DNA from: Hydra vulgaris
Taxonomy: Eukaryota > Cnidaria > Hydrozoa > Anthoathecata > Hydridae
NCBI RefSeq assembly: GCF_038396675.1
Contig: NC_088931.1
Span: 39,030,001-39,094,000 of the forward strand
DNA: 64,000 bases
Direction of reading: 5' to 3'
The notes beneath the pieces were generated by a model, which was not told where the DNA came from, did not search any database, and saw nothing but the letters and a program-made list of their open reading frames with translations. This document shows, piece by piece, positions 14,356-27,479 of the stretch. Every line of letters starts with the position of its first letter. The stretch's first letter is position 1. Both the position numbers and the translations under genes were made by a program.

Positions 14356-15471
14356 AAGATAAACAGACAAAAATAAACATTCTTTTTACTGTAATATGTG
14401 TGTGTGATTTATTCATTTTAAGCTAGTTCAAAAAGTTATAATTGCAATTTAGCGTTAAATGTAAATATTTCTCCTCAACATATTTGCACTGATGTTTTTT
14501 TATGTACATTTTCAAATAAACATAGTTCTAGTTTAATGCTATTCAGTTTTTTACGCCGGTTATGCATACCCAGCGTTTAAAACTGTCACTATGACGTCAT
14601 ATATGACTCTGTTCGAAGTTGTACCAGTTACTGCGGATCTTATAACATTTTATTATTCTTGTTTTTAAGTTGTTTGTTTGTCTTTGTTTGAGTTATACTT
14701 TTGTTTATCTTGTTTGTTATTTATGATTTTCTTGGATCTAAAAATTTTGTCGTAGTTATACTGATATTGTTAAGAGATTTTGTTATAAATAGTTTTTTTA
14801 AATAGTAAAAACTCAACCTGATGAATTGTTTTTTAAGAATTTTTTTTTTGATGTTATCTTGCATATTGGTTATATTGGGGAAGGTTGCGTTATCATCCAC
14901 ATTATAATTTTTTATTATTCAATATTTTGTAATAACGCAATTTTTTGAATAAATTTTTTTTTTAAATGAACTATTCATTTATATTCTTTTAGAGGGAAGA
15001 TTAAATTATGACAATCTGCAAAAATAAATATAAATATTATAATATTTTGGCTGCAAAAAATCAATACACTGTTAACATGCTAAACACCGCGAACCTTCCC
15101 CTTGAGATTTTTTGTTTTACCACATTTTACTTTTGAAATTTAAAGTTTTTCCTTATATATGAACTCAATCGAGGTGATCCATGTTAAAAACGAAATTTGC
15201 ATATTCACGCATTTTTCCAGTATTTATATATTTTTTTAAAAAAACAGAGTATTATCACATAACCAAGCTACAAGAGGCCATCTTTGAAAAACTTAAATTA
15301 TTGTGTACCATTACATTTTTTATTTAAATGCGTTATTTATCCCAGGGCTAACAACAGGAAGGGTGAAGGAAAAGAAGGGAAGGGGTGGGGTGGAATAATG
15401 CACGTGTTCTCTTCCCCCCTTCCCTTTTATTTTTCCTTAAAAACCTTATAAAAATGATTTTAAAAGATAAG
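14356..15471. other. Non-coding stretch
   Basis: No gene is recognised. A small purine/pyrimidine foldback lies at 15355-15440 (AGGGAAGGGG against CCCCCCTTCCCTTTT). The pogo-like element starts at the right edge. Confidence 0.45.
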
Positions 15472-16144
15472 TAGGGGAGGATGGGGTAAGATGACGAATG
15501 AGGCAAGATGGCGACCTACCATTATCTTCAAAATTCAACTAAATATGAAAGCTGACTGTAGCTGAGAGCGATGAAGATTATATCTACTAGATTTATTTAT
15601 GTTTTCTTTATAAATATTATTTTCTGGATGAAAGATAAGTATTAAGGTTTTTCCGATATTAGGAAGAAAAAAAAAATTCACTTGCATTTGATTTTTTTCA
15701 TCATTACATCACCAGCTAAAGGTAAGCGAGAATTTTTCGTTTAGCTTGTTCAATTTGGAAGCCAAACGAGTAGTATTAAGCTATGATAACTTATTTACGT
15801 ATTGTTCTGAATCACCTTTGAAGATTGTGTAGTCTAGGGGCAAGATGAACGGGGTAAGATGACTCGTTCGTCGTTTTGCCGAAGTACATGTTTTACTATA
15901 AACTGATGAACACTCTAGTTTTGTTTAACTTAAATCTTGTTGCCTAGTTGTGTTTAACTTATAACAATAAACACAATTATAATAAAATAACTTAGAATAA
16001 TAATTAAAGTTACTTTAAAGTTAAATAAGTTTAGTTATGTTGTGAATATTATTATTTATGCATATGTCAATTTTAGTTATGCGTATATCTGTTTGTAAAA
16101 TAAACATAGCTAATATGATTAGGGTTAATAACTATACTTTATGG

Positions 16145-16329
<185 letters not shown>

Positions 16330-16420
16330 GTATATTTCTAATATGGTACATGTATTTGCATGTTATTTATTTATATTGACAGTCCCATTGAATACTATTG
16401 TGTTATTTGTAGTTATAAAA

Positions 16421-18116
16421 ATGGTTCGCAACTATATCAGAACTACAAGTAGAGGTGCCAATGGAAATTGGACAATGCAGAACATGACTCAAGCTATTGA
16501 AGCTTGCAATTCCAATGCTTGCAGAAAGAACCAAGCTGCTGTTTATTTTGGAGTTCCAGAAGCAACACTAAGGCGTTACCTTAAAAATCTTCGGATCAAT
16601 TTCCAATCAGCAATGGAAGGTTTTGTCCTGTATTTTCAATGGAAATGGAAAAATTACTTGCAGAATATTTAATTGAGTTGAGCAAAAGATTTTTTGGTAT
16701 GACCAAAGTACAGCTCAGAAAATTTGCATTTGATTTTGCAGAACATAATAATGTTCAACATAATTTTAACAGGGAATTAAAAATTGCTGGTCTTGACTGG
16801 TTAAATGGATTTTTGAAACGCCACAACAATATTTCATTACGAACTCCTGAAATAACGTCTTTGGATAGAATTCAAGGTTTTCTTAACTAAGGTTTTCATT
16901 ACGAGGTAGAATTCAAGATTTTCTTAACTAAGGTTTTCATTAACAAGGTTTTCATTACGAACTCCTGAAATAACGTCATTGGGTAGAATTCAAGGTTTTT
17001 CAAGGTTCAAGGTCCCCACAGGTTGCAATATTTTTTAATTTACTTCGAGATCTCTTGAGAATGCATAAATTTTTACCTTCAAGAATCTTCAATGCTGATG
17101 AAAGTGGGTTACCCACTGTACCAACAAAAATCCCAAAAGTATTTTCAGTCAAAGGCATTAAAAGAGTGGGCAAAGTTGTTTCTGCTGAAAGAGGAAAAAC
17201 CGTAACCTTAGTTTGTAGCATGAATGCTGTTGGAACTTACATACCTCCAGCTTTTATTTTTTAACGAAAAAGAATGCTGCATGATTTTCTGGACAATTTT
17301 CCACTTGATTCAGTTGGCTTTGCCCATAACTCTGGTTGGATGACACAGGAATTTTTTAAGCACTTCGCTTATCACACAAAACCAACTATTGCTGATCCTG
17401 TTCTGTTAATTGTGGATAACCATAACTCACACATAAGTTTTTCAGCCAATGAATATTGCAGAAAACATTCAATTGTAATGCTAACATTGCCACCACATGC
17501 CACCCATATGATGCAACCTCTGGATGTTACCTTATTTTCACCATTCAAAATTTACTACAGTCAAACTTGTGATAATTGGATGGTAAATCACCCAAGTAGA
17601 AAAAACTGTATCACCTGAGAACATTCGACCTTATCCTATTGCTTGTAGGGTTACAAATAGTGCTAGCCGTAAACGAAAATTTAAGCGAGCAGAAGTGGCA
17701 ACAAGTTCCCCTTTTAAAGCTGCAGTTCAATTAGCTGCACTCGAGAAAAAAGAAAAATTGATGAATCAAAAAATAAAGAAAGCTGTTAGAGAAAAGAAGG
17801 GCCAGCTTAAAAAAACAGCTGTAATTAAGGATAGAAAAAAAAATGATAAAGCCAAAAAAAGAGCGAAAAAAAAAAATCCATAATTCAGATTTCAAAAATA
17901 GTTGACAAAACTGAAGAAATTTCATGTTGTGAAATTATCTATGGTGATCCTAATGATCCATTGCTTGATGATGACTCGGATATGTGTAAATCCTGTGAAC
18001 ACTGTTGTCATTTAACTTGTGGGCAATATGTTGAACGCAAATTTACTTGTACTGTATGCTTGTGTAGCTTAGCAATTATTACATTGTTTTATTGCGCATT
18101 AAAATATTTTGTTTGA
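16421..18116 (+). pseudogene. Broken pogo-like transposase with C-terminal Cys cluster
   Basis: The start MVRNYIRTTSRGANG at 16421 leads into a pipsqueak HTH (KNQAAVYFGVPEATLRRYLK). A frameshift near 16640 shifts the reading to the CENP-B-like second DNA-binding part, which ends at the stop at 16888. A local duplication follows: GGTTTTCATTACGA and AGAATTCAAG are each repeated between 16860 and 17010. The DDE domain resumes with NADESG (first D, about 17093) and SAERGKTVT. A stop at 17262 interrupts it, and then LLIVDNHNSH (second D, about 17405, intact) and LPPHATHMMQPLDV follow. After a lysine-rich linker (17695-17880) a short Cys/His-rich tail, CKSCEHCCHLTC...CTVCLC, ends near 18115 and resembles a degenerate PHD-type zinc finger. 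At least three lesions make it inactive. Confidence 0.85.
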
Positions 18117-18544
18117 CATTTGTTTTATTTTGTTGTTTTGGAATTTACTATGAACTGATTAGTAGGTTTTTTGGCATAGCCCTATATAAATATATAAATT
18201 TAATTTTTTTTAAAAATTACACCACTATTTATATTACTTATTTTAGAAACTAGAATTTATGATACTGTGATATTTAAGACAGTAATGGTATCATAGAATT
18301 AACTTATCTTAAAATCGTCATCTATGCGGATACGGGGCAAGATGACGATTTGAGGTAACATCGGTTAATGAGTTTTTTCCAGACTATTTTCAATTTTTAT
18401 AAGGTTTTTTCGATACATCAGTAGCGCATGATAATTTTTAATCACTTCTTGATAAAGATTTACTTATTGGAACACTTATTGACTAAGATATAAGTGCTTT
18501 TCAAAACGTTCGTCATCTTGCCCCATGTTCCCCTACTATGGAAG

Positions 18545-19135
18545 CGAAGGAAACATTTTAATGATACTTAAAAGTTATTTAAGCAACCGTAAACAGTTCG
18601 TTGATAGTAATTCAACTGTATCATCCAATATATTAGATTTAAATAGCGGAGTTCCTAAGGGTTTTATACTAAAACCCCCTTTTTTTTTTATTTACATTAA
18701 TGATCTCTTTACAGAGCCGACGACACCGGGGGGCACTTTTTTTATAAAGGATCTTTTTTTTTTAAGAAAATCCTCGACATAGAAAACTTTTTTAAAAAAT
18801 TGATGAATGAGCACCTCCACTTCAAAACCCGTGTCGTCGGACCTGCTGTTAAACCTCTAATTTAATAACCGTTATGTTCGCTGATGATACTAATCTTTTT
18901 TTATCTCATAAATGCATAACAACATTGTTTCAAAATATGAACATTGAGTAACAAAAATTTGTGACTGGTTTAAAATGAATAAGTCGTTTCTTAATGTTAA
19001 TAAAACAAAATAGACAATTTTTCATCCAATTTCAAAAAATAAATTACTACCTATTGAAATGCACTTTCTTTTTATAGACAAAATGCAAATAAAAAGAGAA
19101 ATATGTACCAACTTTTTAGGTTAACACATTTACAT
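18545..19135 (+). pseudogene. Non-LTR retrotransposon RT fragment (CR1/Jockey-like)
   Basis: LKSYLSNRKQFVDSN, then GVPKG (GVPQG in intact relatives) and FIYINDLF, belong to the RT fingers/palm. The active-site motif FADDTNLF is at 18877-18900. WFKMNKSFLNVNKT and REICTNFLG follow in shifting frames. Stops and frameshifts are frequent. A 124-bp MITE (18717-18840) splits the domain between the INDL and FADD motifs. The upstream part of the element is absent; a pogo element ends just to the left and a mariner element begins just to the right. Confidence 0.8.
18717..18840. mobile_element. 124-bp MITE inside RT sequence
   Basis: Terminal inverted repeats CCGACGACACCGGG (left) and, reverse-complemented, CCGACGACACGGGT (right) bound a short non-coding body. 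It interrupts an otherwise continuous RT region, which is good evidence of insertion. The superfamily is not recognised. Confidence 0.65.
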
Positions 19136-19323
19136 TTCTCTTTTATTCTTTGCTAAAGCGTGTACAGGAAATAAATGTGAAAGTAGAAAAACAACTAAAA
19201 AAAAGTACTCCTCAATTTTTATTTTGAACCAAGTAATAATTTTAATACAATAATATAAGAAGATCAAACATTAAAAAAAAAATTGATTATTCCTGTGGGA
19301 ATCTAATAAAATTTCGAGCTTTC

Positions 19324-19595
19324 ACAGGAAAAAAAGTTTTATAGAATTTCTATAAACTTTTGGAACATATGGTCTATAGAAATTCTATAGAATTCTATAG
19401 AACCTTTATAGAATGTCTATTAATTTCTATAGAAATCGCTATAAAACTTTTTTTTCTTTGGAAAACAAAGTAGAAAAAAAGTTCTATAGGAATTTCTATA
19501 GAAATTAACAAAGATTTTATAGAAATTCTATAAAATTTCTATAGACCATATGTTCCGAAAGTTTATAGAAATTCTATAAAACTTTTTTTCCTGGG
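19324..19595. mobile_element. MITE of the TTCTATAGAA family, copy A
   Basis: The left arm CAGGAAAAAAAGTTTTATAG and its reverse complement on the right bound a body built almost wholly from TTCTATAGAA-like palindromic words. Near both ends an inverted pair, GGAACATATGG and CCATATGTTCC, is conserved. A second copy lies at 50595-50861. It sits within the mariner element, so it inserted later. Confidence 0.8.
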
Positions 19596-19678
19596 TTTGC
19601 TTTAACGGTACCCATAAGCTTGCGCACAGAATAAGAATCAAAACTATTTGATGCTTTTTTAAATGATATTTTAATATC

Positions 19679-20576
19679 TTAAATGTTTCTGCAAACCTTT
19701 TTTTTTTTCATTTTTCTTTTAATAATAGCCCAGTACTTTTCAATAACTCTCAATTCTGGGCAGTTTGGAGGATTTTCTGTTTTAGGCACAAATTTCACAT
19801 TATTCTTTTTATACCATTCCATAGCTAGCTTACAATAATGAATTGAAGCTAAATCAGGCCAGAACACAGATCTGTTATTGTGTGATTTGATGAGTGGTAA
19901 AAGGCGTTTTTGTAAACATTCTTTAACATATATTTGACCAGAAAGTGTGGACTGAGAAATAAAAGGTGCTGATTTTTCGCCACAACTGCAAATAGCTTGC
20001 CAAATCAAAGCTTTTTCAGCAAACTCGTCATGTTTTGTGTATTTAAATTTCTTATCTGCTTTTCCTCTATATTTGGCAATATAATAAACAGCACCAGGTA
20101 TTTGTTGATGATCGTACTTGATATAAGTTTCATCGTCTTCAATAATACAGAAAATTTAAGAAATAAAATTGTCATACAACTTTCTGCCGCGGGTTCTTGC
20201 ACTTTTTTGTTGAGTTTCAGAACGGTTGGGCACTTTTTGTGCTTTGAAAGAATGAAAACCATGTTTGTTTCTTAACTTTTGCAACAAAACTATGATAAAA
20301 TCCATATATTTTTTTGCGCGTTTCCTAACTGAAACATTTGGGTTATCTTTAAAACTGTTAAGCAGTTTTCTAACTAGTTTTATATCTTTAAAACCTTCCT
20401 TTCTTCCTCCACCAGATTTGCGTTTGATCAATTTTGTGTGAGAAAAACGTTGAATAACACGACTAAACGGTGTATGAATGTATTTGCAACGATTTTGCTA
20501 TCGAATTGGAGCTACTATTAGGAATTTGTAAATATTTGTGCATAATTTTTTCTCTTACGCCTTCTTCTTTTGTCAT
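19679..20576 (-). pseudogene. Broken mariner-family transposase
   Basis: The N-terminus begins MTKEEGVREKIMHKYLQIPN at 20576 with an HTH-like stretch. It moves through frameshifts to RKSGGGRKEGFKD (linker). The first catalytic D is in IIEDDETYIKYD (about 20125), just past an in-frame stop. The second is in FWPDLASIHY (about 19850). The third catalytic position is in NPPNCPELRVIEKYW (about 19755), in the style of the DDxE/D 'PPNCPELRPIE' mariner lineages. Three or four lesions show it is inactive. Confidence 0.85.
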
Positions 20577-20748
20577 TTTTAAAACTAATTTCAAGTTAAA
20601 TCCGAAAACTAAAATATTATTTTGAAACCACAACACGTTGTAAACAAAATACAAAACAATTAAAAAAAATTTCAATAGAACCACTGAAAAAAAATGACAT
20701 GCTTATTCTTTCACATTTATTTCGTGTGCACGTTTTATATGGATTTTG

Positions 20749-20820
20749 CAAACATTTCCTGGGGTACTAATAAGTCTAAATTGTGAAATTTAGATTTATT
20801 AGTACCCCAGGAAATGTTTG
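20749..20820. repeat. 72-bp near-perfect palindrome
   Basis: CAAACATTTCCTGGGGTACT is mirrored as AGTACCCCAGGAAATGTTTG, and the centre (TCTAAATT-gtg-AAATTTAGA) is nearly self-complementary too. It lies 13 bp from the mariner right end. Confidence 0.9.
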
Positions 20821-21219
20821 AAATGAAAATTCTTAATATTTATCTGCTGAATATTTTTAAACATACTTTGTTTTATGTACAAATGTAAAACTAACGCATT
20901 TCTTATTTCTTTCCATAATCTATATTCCTCAAAAGATAAAAGCTAATACAACTTAGGAAATGATAATCAACAACAACCTTTTTTTCTAACTAATTTTGAA
21001 AAGTCAAGCATTTCATTTCGAGGAGATTTTCTTTGGAACAAAATAGTTTTGAAAACTTTTTTCCTTCGAATTATTTAACTTTTTTCCTTCGAAATTACGC
21101 TTTATTCAAAAAAGAATAGCATTTTTATATTTTCAACTTTTATTTGTCAAATACTAAATACATATGCTATATAACATACAATAGTATTTTTCTGTGTTAT
21201 TTGTTCTTGATATTTAAAA

Positions 21220-21225
<6 letters not shown>

Positions 21226-21301
<76 letters not shown>
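21226..21301. repeat. (TA)n microsatellite
   Basis: About 38 TA units. Confidence 0.95.
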
Positions 21302-21303
<2 letters not shown>

Positions 21304-21317
21304 GAAGAGAATATATA

Positions 21318-21373
21318 ATGTAACATTCAGCTCTACTTTTTAATACATTAAAAAGTAGAGCTGAATGTTACAT
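21318..21373. repeat. 56-bp palindrome
   Basis: ATGTAACATTCAGCTCTACT is mirrored perfectly on the right around a few-base loop, 17 bp from a (TA)n tract. Confidence 0.9.
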
Positions 21374-22123
21374 GGAAAGTTTGTATAGTGGTTTTCCATA
21401 TTCTCCTATTTGTGAAGTTTAGTTCTTGTTCTCTAGGATCATATGCTAAACAGACTGGAGAAGCTATTCACAGCGCCTTTAAACAAAGTTGGTCTTGATA
21501 TTAGAGTAGAATTGGACATACAGATTATGGTAAATGATTGAAATCTGCCACTGCCACTTTTTGCATAGATGCAAACATAACAATATATAAATAATTGTGT
21601 TAATATTTTTGTTACATTTATTATTTTTTTCCTTCGTGTTATTTTTCTATCGTATTATTACTATAAGGGACTATGCATTAGAAGTTTAAATCGATTTAAG
21701 CTTAAAGCTATAGTAGATTATATTATAATACTTTAAAGAAAATAATAAAGGATATTGATTTTTTTTTAAATAATCGAAGGGTTTATATCTTTTCAGGGGG
21801 TAACTTAATCACTTTAAGAGTGTAAATAACAGGGCTGTGGAGTCGGTAAACCGCAGTTCCGATTCCGACTCCTTAACTTTATCATGGACCGACTCCGATC
21901 TCCGACTCCGACTTCGACTCCGACTCATTCATAAGTCATCAATTGTAACAACAAATTTACCGCGTTAAAATGTTAAGATTGCCTATTTCATCACCATGAT
22001 ATAAATAATCCGACCACTTAGCGCTTTAAACAATATTTATTAGAAAACAATTTCTGAACAAATAACTCTTCTGAACTTTTGTAAATAGATATACAATAAA
22101 CTCTTATGCAGTCACTAATAAAA

Positions 22124-22560
22124 TTATAAATTAGTCCTTAGAAAAAGTATTGCCTCCGTCAGATCCTCCTTCATGGACGTCCTCAAATCTGATCTTATTT
22201 TTTTTAGCGCAGAGAACAACCTCTCCACACTAACTTGAGTTGGTGGCAAAGCAGTGACCACTCGGGCAACTCTGACCATTTCAGGATACATATCATTTGC
22301 TTGCAGTACTATTACTTTTGATGAACGGTCAAATTGTTCCACTACTTTTAATGCACATGAAAAACTGTGCTGAAATTTACTGACAGTGTTCTCTTATAGG
22401 AATGACTCTTTTTCCATGCGGGAACGCTTTGCACGGTCTTTATGGTCCAAATATTTCTCAAAATCAAATTCTTTATCAGTAGATGATGTTAAAGATGTGG
22501 CAGTATGACCCAATTCCTCTTGGTCCTGACAGTTCTGCAACTTGTTCATTCTTACAGGTA
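22124..22560 (-). pseudogene. hAT transposase C-terminal fragment
   Basis: From 22560 downwards the reading is RMNKLQNCQDQEELGHTA, then DFEKYLDHKDRAKRSRMEKE, then an in-frame stop. ARVVTALPPTQVSVERLFSA and LKKIRSDLRTSMKEDLTEAI follow, the C-terminal hAT dimerisation domain with its conserved ERLFS core, and the stop is at 22124. The catalytic N-terminal two thirds are lost or unreadable; the region upstream is broken by a palindrome (22599-22680) and the (TA)n tract. The ORF at 23529-23720 was not recognised as part of the protein. Confidence 0.85.
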
Positions 22561-22598
22561 TTTCAAACAGAGCTTCTTTTCTTTTAGTCTGTTTTAGA

Positions 22599-22680
22599 TT
22601 TTTAATTTATTCAAACTCGATAAGTTACCATGATCTTTAACAGATAATGGTAACTTATCGAGTTTGAATAAATTAAAAAA
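22599..22680. repeat. Long-arm palindrome inside hAT element
   Basis: Two perfectly complementary arms of about 33 bases (containing TTCAAACTCGATAAGTTACC and its reverse complement) enclose a 16-base loop. It lies at the point where the transposase reading is lost. Confidence 0.9.
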
Positions 22681-22859
22681 AAAAATGACATTAAAAAAAA
22701 TGGTGACAAAGAACTTTTAACATCGAAGTATTCAAAGAAATTAATTTACAAACATTTCAGCTTTTTACAATTGCTGCATAATTGTGCAATAATTATGCGC
22801 TTTTCTATTAAATACGTAAAGTTGCGCTTTTTCTAGTTTACGTACATTAAATACGACTA

Positions 22860-23062
<203 letters not shown>

Positions 23063-24504
23063 CAAATATGAAATACCATCATAACAAACATAGCAAACAA
23101 GTAACATGTAATTCAGAACTAAATTAAAATTTTTATTTATATTTTTTCTTTTTAACTTATATATTGCGTATGATATATAATTTATGTATAGGCCTTAAAA
23201 TGTTTAGCAAAGTATAATCAAAAGTTAAATAAATGGGTAATGTATAAACACTTAAGTATTGCAAGATAAATGGTTTTTAGGCATCTGAGAGAAATATAGT
23301 AAAAATATTTTTTTTACTTTTTTAGTTCGAAATCGAAAAGTTGCCCGCACATCTCACTTAAACGCCGTCCAACAACCATTTGATGCGCATTATATTACCA
23401 TTATATATACCTTATCTTTCGTCCATTAGATATTTTGTCATTTGATGCGCAGTTTGTGAGATATTTTAGTTGTCCAACTTGCCCCTATGCTTAATTAGCC
23501 GCGCCATAGTCAATTGACTTAGTTGCCCCTAGCAACCAATCAGATTACACATTTCATTTTCCAAATAAGCTGTGAAGTGAAAAGAAAGCTGGAATCTAGT
23601 TGCCTGGAGTAACTGAGCCACTTCTACTTTACACAACTTTGATAAATAACTCCATTCGTGTCTAAACGGAATAGCTGCACTTTTTGCACATCTACATAAG
23701 AGGTTTACAGCTGACCACATGTGCTAAATTTAACACCATAAAAAGTAGCACTTCTTTAAAATGTTCTACTTGATCCGGAGGCTACATTATAGTGAGTAAG
23801 GAAAATATATGTAGGAACTTATCCTCTTTCTGTGTGTGCAGTAATAAACAAAGTAAAAAAGATAACGAAGCCAAACACAAGTACTATAGTGGTCATTTCT
23901 CATGTACTATCATTTTACAAAAAAAAAATGCAAAGCTAATGGAATACTTACAATCTTTCTGTTCTGTGAAGCAGCTTTTTTCTGCTAGGTGTTGGCACGT
24001 CTAATTTTCTACTAAAAATATGAAGCATAGTGTCAGACAGTGTAAATTATGAAGTTATCTAGTATAAAGGATGGTGGAATAGAGCACAGGGGAGGTGATT
24101 TATGATTCTGAGGGATAAACAACAAAACACCTGTTGCTTATTATTGTTTTAAAGGCCTTAAATTAACATATCAAACTCCTAGCCCTGCAGTTGTTGCAAG
24201 CTATTACTAATATTCCCATTATGTCTGGATATCTTACAGCTATCAGAGCAAGCTGGGACTTAAAGTTTTGTGACAATTTGAGGGCTAGAGTTTGATACTT
24301 AAGCTTTAGACTAACAGAACATAAAATATTTTAATGACTAACATTTATAAAATTAATATTAAAGTTATGAAACTTTGAAAGATTTTTTTTAAGCTGGAGT
24401 CGGAGCTGGTATAATTTTTCCGACTCCAACTCCAGCCAAAATGAGCTCCGGCTCCGACTCCGACTCCACGTCTCCGAATCTGACTCCACAGCCCTGGTAA
24501 ATAG

Positions 24505-26984
24505 GGTAAAAGGTTATACTTTTTTGTACTTCTGATCAACTTATCCAATAAAAGAAAATAACATACTTAAGGTGGTACCTCATTTATCTTTAAATGAAAA
24601 AAAAATTTGAGATGGGAAGACTGGCGGTCTTTATGGCACACAGTGACGTCATGCTAAACAATTGTTGTTATTATAATTTATAAGTTTATTTTAAAGTTGT
24701 AAAACAAAAAATAGTCTAGAAAAAAACAAAGCATAAATTGTGCAATAAAAAAAAAAAAGATAAAGAAAATAAATAAAATTAAATAAATAAATCACGAGTG
24801 TGTATATTAGTGATTAATCGAAATAGAATAAAAGCTGAAATCGAAATAAACCGAAATTTAGGGTTCTCTAGTTCGGTTCCGAAACCGAAACCGACATTTC
24901 GGCAAATATTTTACCGAAACTGATACCGAAATTTCAGCTCGTCAAAATTAATTTCTTTCAAATTTATTTAAAAATGAAATTTTGCATACGTTGTTTTTTT
25001 ATTATCGTATTATGTAAGAATTGATTACACAAGATTCAAAGTTTGAGATTTAAATCATAAGTTGGCGATATAAGTTAATTGCGATAGTTAACAATTCGCA
25101 AATTTTCTCTGCAAAACAAGAATATTTTTGTTAAAACTCTCAAAATGTTTTGTCAAAATTCTGAAAAATGACTGTTTTTCTAAGTTAGATAATTTAAAAT
25201 CTTACAAATTTTTTGGCTTTCGGTATGTTTTATCAACCGAAATTTTGCTTTTCCAAATTTATAAAAAGTACCGGAACCGAATGCAAAAATTCCAATTACG
25301 CAACTTAAGGAGCCTATTTATTTACGCGAGAATATAATGTTTTACCACAAAAATGTTTTACCACAAAGTAAAACAACTGAATTCCAAAATATGAAATATG
25401 CAAGAAGAAAATAAAACTTAAAAATTGAAGTGTACCATATTGTATAAGCGTCTGTTGCAAGTAATTTTTTACATTTCTTAACACTAAATTCTGAGTTAGT
25501 TTTTTTCTTTTTAACTAAACCAAATGTTTGATAGTTTGATCATCTGACTTTTTTGAGCATTGATGACCTTTACTAATGATCTGAAAATGTTTTCTTCAAA
25601 AAGAAGTGGTTGATAATAATTTGCTTTCATATTTTTCTTCAACAACAGTTTCATCAAAACATTTTGACAAGTTCAAGGTCGTATTATTATTTTTTTTTCA
25701 TTTCCTTGGGTAAATATGAATCGTTTTCCACATTTGCTGTCTAAAAATAAAACCTTTTTATTTTTTTGAGAATTTTTCTTACTTTGTTCCAAGAATCTTT
25801 AATTTCAGTAGAAACTGTCGTTCTATTCTAAATAAAATATTTTTTGCACTTCTGTTATAATATTAGTTGCATAAGTTTATATAGCTATTGTTACTACGAT
25901 TTGTTGCATAAATGCTATTTAGAATTAAGTAATTTTTGTGTATGATACCATTTGAAATGCTATTTAAAATTAAGTAATTTTTGTGTATGATATCATTTGA
26001 AGTGTCTGTAAATATGTAAAAATATACTCTTTTGAAATAAAGATTTGTGCAGCATACCAGAAGAGTAGACATTAATGGAGCTAGAATACTTTGAGTTCAC
26101 AAACTAACCCTAACCCTAACCCTTTACTATGCCTTAACTAAGTTCTTATCTACACTGTTAAGTTATTAAGTTATTATTATATTGGTCAAAAGTACTAAAA
26201 TTAGACCTTATTTGATATTGTAGCTTTTCATTTTTGAACTTTTTTTTCCAATGTGCTTTTCTCCATTTATAGATTTTCTACCTACTAACAAAGATATCTT
26301 TGGTTTTGTTTAATATTTTTCTTTGAAATTTTCTACTCAGATAAAACTTAGTTTGATGAATGTGCTGAGTCAAAAATATTTATACTATGGTATCCTATTG
26401 AAATTAATATTTTTAGAGATTTATACTAAATTGTAAATTACAGAGTATTAAATAAAAATATCAATTTTATTTTTAACTCAGCACACAGTTTATATAATAA
26501 GCAAGGTTTTTGAAAAGTTTCACTTGATTTGGAAAACTCTGCAACTAACTATCCTTGTTAGAAAATATGATGGTTTTAAGTTAATTATGTGCATATTTAA
26601 TGACGTAGTATTAAAAAAATAATTTTTTTGTATTTTTATGTCTTATTTAATTCCAATTCAATTGAAATGTTTAAGCATGGGGGAATAAAGGGTTTCTTTA
26701 AAGATTTTATTAAAATAGTGGATAGCCACTTTAAGATATGTCATTTCACATAAAAAAATTTGTGGCGCGAAATTATGATGTTGAAATATAGATATTTTAT
26801 TTTTTCATAAAAAAAAATATTTTAGCTAGAAATTTTTGTAATTTAAATTCAAAAAATTTGTATTTTAATCGTTCAAAAGTTTGAGTTAATAAAATTGAAA
26901 AAATAACGAATTAAATTTTTTTTTTTTGCGTAAAACAAAGATTGCATCGTCTCAATTAAAAGTGGCTTAAAATTTGATATTTTA
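24505..26984. other. Non-coding stretch with CCGAAA iterons
   Basis: No gene is recognised. At 24815-24950 there is an imperfect array of CCGAAA / TTCGG words following TAGGGTTCTC at 24859; similar words recur at 25215-25290 (TTCGGTATG, ACCGGAACCGAA). This could be an eroded hAT-type end but no matching end or target duplication was found. A direct duplication of about 53 bases lies at 25915-26000 (GTAATTTTTGTGTATGAT in both units). Confidence 0.4.
26104..26123. repeat. Short interstitial telomere-like repeat
   Basis: CTAACCCTAACCCTAACCCT: three units of the metazoan telomere repeat on the C-rich strand. It is too short to be more than suggestive. Confidence 0.6.
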
Positions 26985-27265
26985 ATGGAAAGTTTTATTA
27001 ATAATGAGTCATTATATTCCACTAATTAATTCTAACTGTCAGATTTGTATTTCTTTACTTTACATTAATGTTGTTATTTTTTGAGCTAATTTAAAGTGCT
27101 AATAATATGCACTTTCGATACTTTTTAAAACCTTTGTGTTTTTAAGAACAAATGTCGGGTGCTCAAATATCAAACTGGATCATGAGTAGTATCCCTAAAA
27201 ATTGTTTGTTTGCAAAAACTTTGGATCTAGCAAAACCATTCTTGAAAATATGACATTTTTTGCTT
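26985..27265 (+). repeat. Unclassified dispersed repeat, copy 1
   Basis: The block TTTTTGAGCTAATTTAAA ... ACCTTTGTGTTTTTAAGAA ... CCCTAAAAATTG ... CTTAAGGTGCTCATAATACC is matched, with about one mismatch in five or six, by the reverse complement of 42905-43250. No coding content or terminal repeats were identified. Confidence 0.7.
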
Positions 27266-27479
27266 AAGGTGCTCATAATACCTTAATCTACCCTATATAC
27301 CTTAAAATATCTGAAGAACAAGGAGCAGAATTTTTATAAATCATAGATTGAAAAATAAATGAAAAAATAACATTTTTCTAAAGTTTGCCTGGTTGATAAT
27401 GACGAATCTCCAAACTCTGGGTAAGTTTATTGGTAGCAAACTATAAGACATTAAAAAAAGATTTTTTTAAATTTACTTT

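Larger units (their letters stand above)
19156..20735 (-). mobile_element. mariner-like DNA transposon
   Basis: The left end (from 19156) reads AAGCGTGTACAGGAAATAAA and the right end, reverse-complemented, reads AAACGTGCACACGAAATAAA. Both continue TGTGAAAG. TA dinucleotides flank both (19154-19155 and 20736-20737). Inside is a broken minus-strand transposase and, near the left end, a 272-bp MITE (19324-19595). Length without the MITE is about 1.3 kb, normal for mariner. Confidence 0.85.

Noticed and set aside
23529-23720. Minus-strand ORF MWSAVNLLCRCAKSAAIPFR inside the hAT element, considered as the transposase N-terminus.
   Set aside because: No BED finger or catalytic motif, and no continuity with the C-terminal fragment.
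24345-24548. Minus-strand ORF rich in arginine and glycine (LWSQIRRRGVGVGAGAHFGW).
   Set aside because: It is a translation of the hAT right-end GACTCCGACTCC iterons.
26104-26123. Telomere or chromosome fusion point.
   Set aside because: Only three units; too short to be more than chance or a tiny interstitial repeat.
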